From CAZBQG01 sp964493945 (GTDB lineage Bacteria; Pseudomonadota; Alphaproteobacteria; Rhodospirillales; UBA2165): a stretch of DNA of 17,543 nucleotides. Position 1 is the first letter of the stretch. Every line of letters starts with the position of its first letter. The stretch is from NCBI GenBank assembly GCA_964493945.1, contig CAZBQG010000069.1, positions 1-17,543 of the forward strand. Direction: 5' to 3'. Positions 15,177 through 17,543 of this stretch are shown piece after piece. A program made the translations under genes and the position numbers. Below the pieces are notes generated by a model. The model ran no database searches, had not been told where the DNA came from, and was given only the letters and a program-made list of their open reading frames with translations.

Positions 15177-17249
15177 ATGAACGAAGCGCTGGAGCCGGGC
15201 CGGACGATATTCCAGTCCCTCTCACCGGCCCTGGTGGCTGCCTTCTATGCCATTGCATTCCTGGCCATGGGGGTGTTCGCCTATGGCTGTTGGCGGCGCA
15301 TCGCCAAATACAGGTCCGGGCAGCCGGCCCAACTGTCCGGCCGGCGTTGGCAGCGCGCCTTTTCCCTGGTGGCCACCATGGCTGCCCACTCAACGCTCCG
15401 CAAGCGTGACGGCTATGCCGGGCTGGCCCACGCCATGATTTTTTGGGGGTTTGTGGTGCTTTTCATGGGCTCAATGATCATCGCCATCGATCAGGATTTG
15501 TTGCGGCATTTGGCGCCCGGTTTTCAATTTTGGCGCGGTGATTTCTATAAATTCTATTCCCTGGGTCTCGATCTCATGGGTTTGGGACTTCTCACCGGTC
15601 TGATCATGATGGCGGGCCGCCGCTGGGTTGGGCGCCCGCCCCGGCTGGATTATGCCCGCCCGGACCGGGATACAGGCGATTATGACCGGAGCGGATATGT
15701 GCGGGACGATCAAATCCTGCTTTGGGGGCTGATCCTTATCGTGCTCACCGGGTTTCTCAACGAAGGGCTGCGCATCGCCATTACCCGGCCTCCCTTTGAA
15801 ATCTGGTCCATTGTGGGCTGGTATCTGGCCGGCGCCCTGGGCGCCGCCGATATTTCGGGCGGGGCGGCGGCCGGGTGGCATGCAATTGGCTGGTGGCTGC
15901 ATGGGGTGCTGGCTTTGGCCTTTATCGCCTATCTGCCTTTTTCAAAGGCGGTCCATATGCTGTTGGCCCTGGCCGGTCTTTTTTTCCGTGACCCATTGGC
16001 CGGCAAGCGCCTGCCTGATATCCCCCTTGAGGCTACCCAAATGGGATATGGGAACCTCGGGGATTTTTCGTGGAAGGAATTGCTTGACCTGGATAGCTGC
16101 ACCCGGTGCGGCCGTTGCCACGAATCCTGCCCGGCTGCCAGTAGCGGCTGGCCGCTGTCGCCCCGGGACGTGATCTTGCAACTCCGCGAGGTGGCCCAAG
16201 ACAAGTTTGGCGGCGGAAGCCTGCTTCATGAAAAGTACGAAAAACCCATCTCGGGTCTGGGGATCAGGCCTGAAACCCTGTGGTCCTGCACCACCTGCCT
16301 GGCTTGTGTAGAGATATGCCCGGTGGGGGTGGAACATGTCCCCCTCATGGTTCAAATGCGCCGCAATCTGGTGGAGCAGGGCGATATGGATGGTAATCTT
16401 CAGGCTACGCTGGAACGGCTCATGCGCTACGGTAATTCCTTCGGCCAACCCGAAAGCGAGCGGGGCAACTGGACCGGGGAATTGGATTTTCAAATCAAGG
16501 ATGCCAGGGAAACGCCCGTGGATTATCTGTGGTTCGTCGGTGATTACGCATCCTATGATCCGAAAGTCCGGCGCAACACCCAAGTGGTTGCCCGCATATT
16601 CCACGCCGCTGGCCTGGATTTCGGCATCCTCAAGGAGGGTGAAAGAAATGCGGGCAACGATATCCGCCGCGCCGGGGAGGAGGGCTTGTTCGAGCTGCTC
16701 CGCGAACATAATGAGGTCGCCCTGTCCGGAGTGGAATTCAAGACCATTGTCACGACAGACCCCCATTCCTACAACACGCTGAAATTCGAATACCCGGAAC
16801 TTGACTGTGACATCCGCCATTATACGGAAGTGATTCATGATTTGATCACGGATGGAAGCCTACCAATCAATAAACCCCTCAGCGGATGCGTTACCTATCA
16901 CGATCCGTGCCACCTATCACGCTACAGCGCGCTGACCGATGCGCCGCGCAATATCCTGGAGGCGCTTGGCTTGACGCTGGTTGAAATGAGGCGCAACCGG
17001 GCAAACAGTTTTTGCTGCGGCGCCGGTGGCGGGCGGATTTGGATGGCGGAAACCAGCGGTGCCGAACGGCCCGGTAATCTTAGAATTGAAGAGGCCCTGG
17101 AAATCGGTGGAATTAAGGATTTGGTGGTTGCCTGCCCCAAATGTTTCACCATGTGCCGAGAAGCCGTGACCTCCACCGGGAACGAGGCCGGGCTGCACAT
17201 CAGGGATATTATCGAATATGTTGGGGAAGCGGTTGCGCCAGACGGCTAA
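15177..17249 (+). CDS. EtfD/EMO (DgcB)-like membrane Fe-S oxidoreductase
   Basis: A 690-residue membrane protein expected to accept electrons from EtfAB and reduce quinone. Residues about 18-270 form five or six membrane segments of the NarI-like cytochrome b type, with H85, H242 and H260 as candidate haem ligands. Two 4Fe-4S sites follow: CTRCGRCHESCP (308-319) and CTTCLACVEICP (371-382). Next come two HdrD-like CCG domains. The second (about 570-660) is intact: CVTYHDPC, CCG (613-615), CPKC (653-656). The first (about 449-540) keeps the fold signature (WFVGDYASYD, DPHSYNTL) but the expected cysteines are Asp456, Asn491, Asp528 and Ser531. ATG 15177 is chosen; its ribosome site is weak (GAAG, 11 nt). 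A TTG at 15138 inside etfA is an alternative. The stop overlaps the convergent kinase gene by 4 bp. Confidence 0.88.
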   Translation: MNEALEPGRTIFQSLSPALVAAFYAIAFLAMGVFAYGCWRRIAKYRSGQPAQLSGRRWQRAFSLVATMAAHSTLRKRDGYAGLAHAMIFWGFVVLFMGSMIIAIDQDLLRHLAPGFQFWRGDFYKFYSLGLDLMGLGLLTGLIMMAGRRWVGRPPRLDYARPDRDTGDYDRSGYVRDDQILLWGLILIVLTGFLNEGLRIAITRPPFEIWSIVGWYLAGALGAADISGGAAAGWHAIGWWLHGVLALAFIAYLPFSKAVHMLLALAGLFFRDPLAGKRLPDIPLEATQMGYGNLGDFSWKELLDLDSCTRCGRCHESCPAASSGWPLSPRDVILQLREVAQDKFGGGSLLHEKYEKPISGLGIRPETLWSCTTCLACVEICPVGVEHVPLMVQMRRNLVEQGDMDGNLQATLERLMRYGNSFGQPESERGNWTGELDFQIKDARETPVDYLWFVGDYASYDPKVRRNTQVVARIFHAAGLDFGILKEGERNAGNDIRRAGEEGLFELLREHNEVALSGVEFKTIVTTDPHSYNTLKFEYPELDCDIRHYTEVIHDLITDGSLPINKPLSGCVTYHDPCHLSRYSALTDAPRNILEALGLTLVEMRRNRANSFCCGAGGGRIWMAETSGAERPGNLRIEEALEIGGIKDLVVACPKCFTMCREAVTSTGNEAGLHIRDIIEYVGEAVAPDG

Positions 17250-17543
17250 TTGGCTTTGTAGAGGGGCAGGTGGATGGTGAAGGTGGTGCCTGATCCAAGC
17301 TGACTTTCCACCGATATCTCGCCGCCATGGGCCATAACGACCCCGTGGGTGGTGGAAAGCCCCAAGTCGGTGCCCTGGCCCACATCGCGGGTAGTGAAAA
17401 AAGGCTTGAAGATGCACTCCTGGGTCTCATCGTCCATGCCAACGCCTGTGTCACGGACCCGGGGTCTGGCATAGGAACCCTTTTCAAGATGGACACCCCC
17501 ATCAACCGGTAAATTTTGGCTGATTTGAGTGCACAGCCGAGTG
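17246..17543 (-). CDS. Sensor histidine kinase, C-terminal ATPase fragment (partial, runs off the window)
   Basis: The minus-strand frame is open from the window edge to a TAG at 17246-17248, giving 98 residues. They carry the end of a HATPase_c domain: G1 box RDTGVGMDDE, F box IFKPFFTTRD, G2 box GQGTDLGLS, then HGGEISVESQLGSGTTFTIHLPL. The layout matches PAS/GAF-type sensor or hybrid kinases, but no receiver domain follows, as the protein ends LPLYKAN. The G2 box has Asp where GTGLGL normally has Gly. The sensor, dimerisation/phosphoacceptor and N-box regions lie beyond 17543. Its stop overlaps the etfD-like stop on the other strand. The target pathway is unknown. Confidence 0.88.
   Translation of the reverse strand, partial: TRLCTQISQNLPVDGGVHLEKGSYARPRVRDTGVGMDDETQECIFKPFFTTRDVGQGTDLGLSTTHGVVMAHGGEISVESQLGSGTTFTIHLPLYKAN

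Noticed and set aside
1..17543. CRISPR arrays, tRNA, rRNA or complete insertion sequences
   Set aside because: No regularly spaced repeats, cloverleaf or rRNA-like sequence, and no transposase gene were seen on either strand.

Overview
The window looks like a stretch of chromosome from a moderately GC-rich alphaproteobacterium. The strongest clue is the left end. An Lrp/AsnC regulator diverges from thioredoxin reductase (trxB), which is followed by a LysR regulator of the LsrB/VtlR type and then by an AbcR-like (alpha-r15) small RNA. This order is familiar from Rhizobiales and their relatives. Protein style (GTG starts, PagL, HyuA/HyuB, an ETF system) would fit a Rhodospirillales-like or other free-living, possibly marine, alphaproteobacterium. 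I cannot name the species.

Layout. Positions 1-149 may hold the outer end of a decayed IS3-type element, and 150-245 has no gene, only a short tandem repeat. Positions 246-379 (minus) carry the candidate sRNA with a strong intrinsic terminator and an upstream dyad. Positions 472-2412 (minus) hold lsrB and trxB. A 202-bp AT-rich divergent region then leads to an Lrp/AsnC regulator (2615-3106, plus). That gene collides tail to tail with a large acyltransferase-alpha/beta-hydrolase fusion (3103-5385, minus). A PagL-type lipid A 3-O-deacylase (5480-5989, minus) lies upstream of the fusion. These two form an envelope-lipid pair.

The right half is a bidirectional metabolic locus. A tight five-gene minus-strand operon runs from 13308 down to 6076: a CrtI/PYROXD2-like FAD oxidoreductase, an SDR dehydrogenase, HyuA, HyuB and an arylsulfotransferase-like beta-propeller. 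Ninety-nine base pairs separate it from a plus-strand operon (13408-17249) encoding ETF beta, ETF alpha and a membrane b-type-cytochrome/Fe-S/CCG protein of the EtfD/EMO/DgcB type. The natural reading, which is inference, is a catabolic pathway for an unknown lactam-, hydantoin- or ketone-like compound. In it flavin and NAD dehydrogenases and an ATP-dependent HyuAB amidohydrolase or carboxylase act on the substrate, and ETF passes electrons through EtfD to quinone. The window ends inside a sensor histidine kinase gene (17246-17543, minus) that overlaps the etfD-like stop codon.

The points most worth a second look are: (1) the divergent HyuAB/propeller/FAD-oxidoreductase and ETF-EtfD locus, which matches no pathway I know; (2) an EtfD-like protein whose first CCG domain has lost all four expected cysteines while the second is intact; (3) an AbcR-like sRNA beside a cysteine-free LsrB, with a perfect dyad at its promoter; (4) an acyltransferase-hydrolase fusion with an HX4E in place of the HX4D motif.
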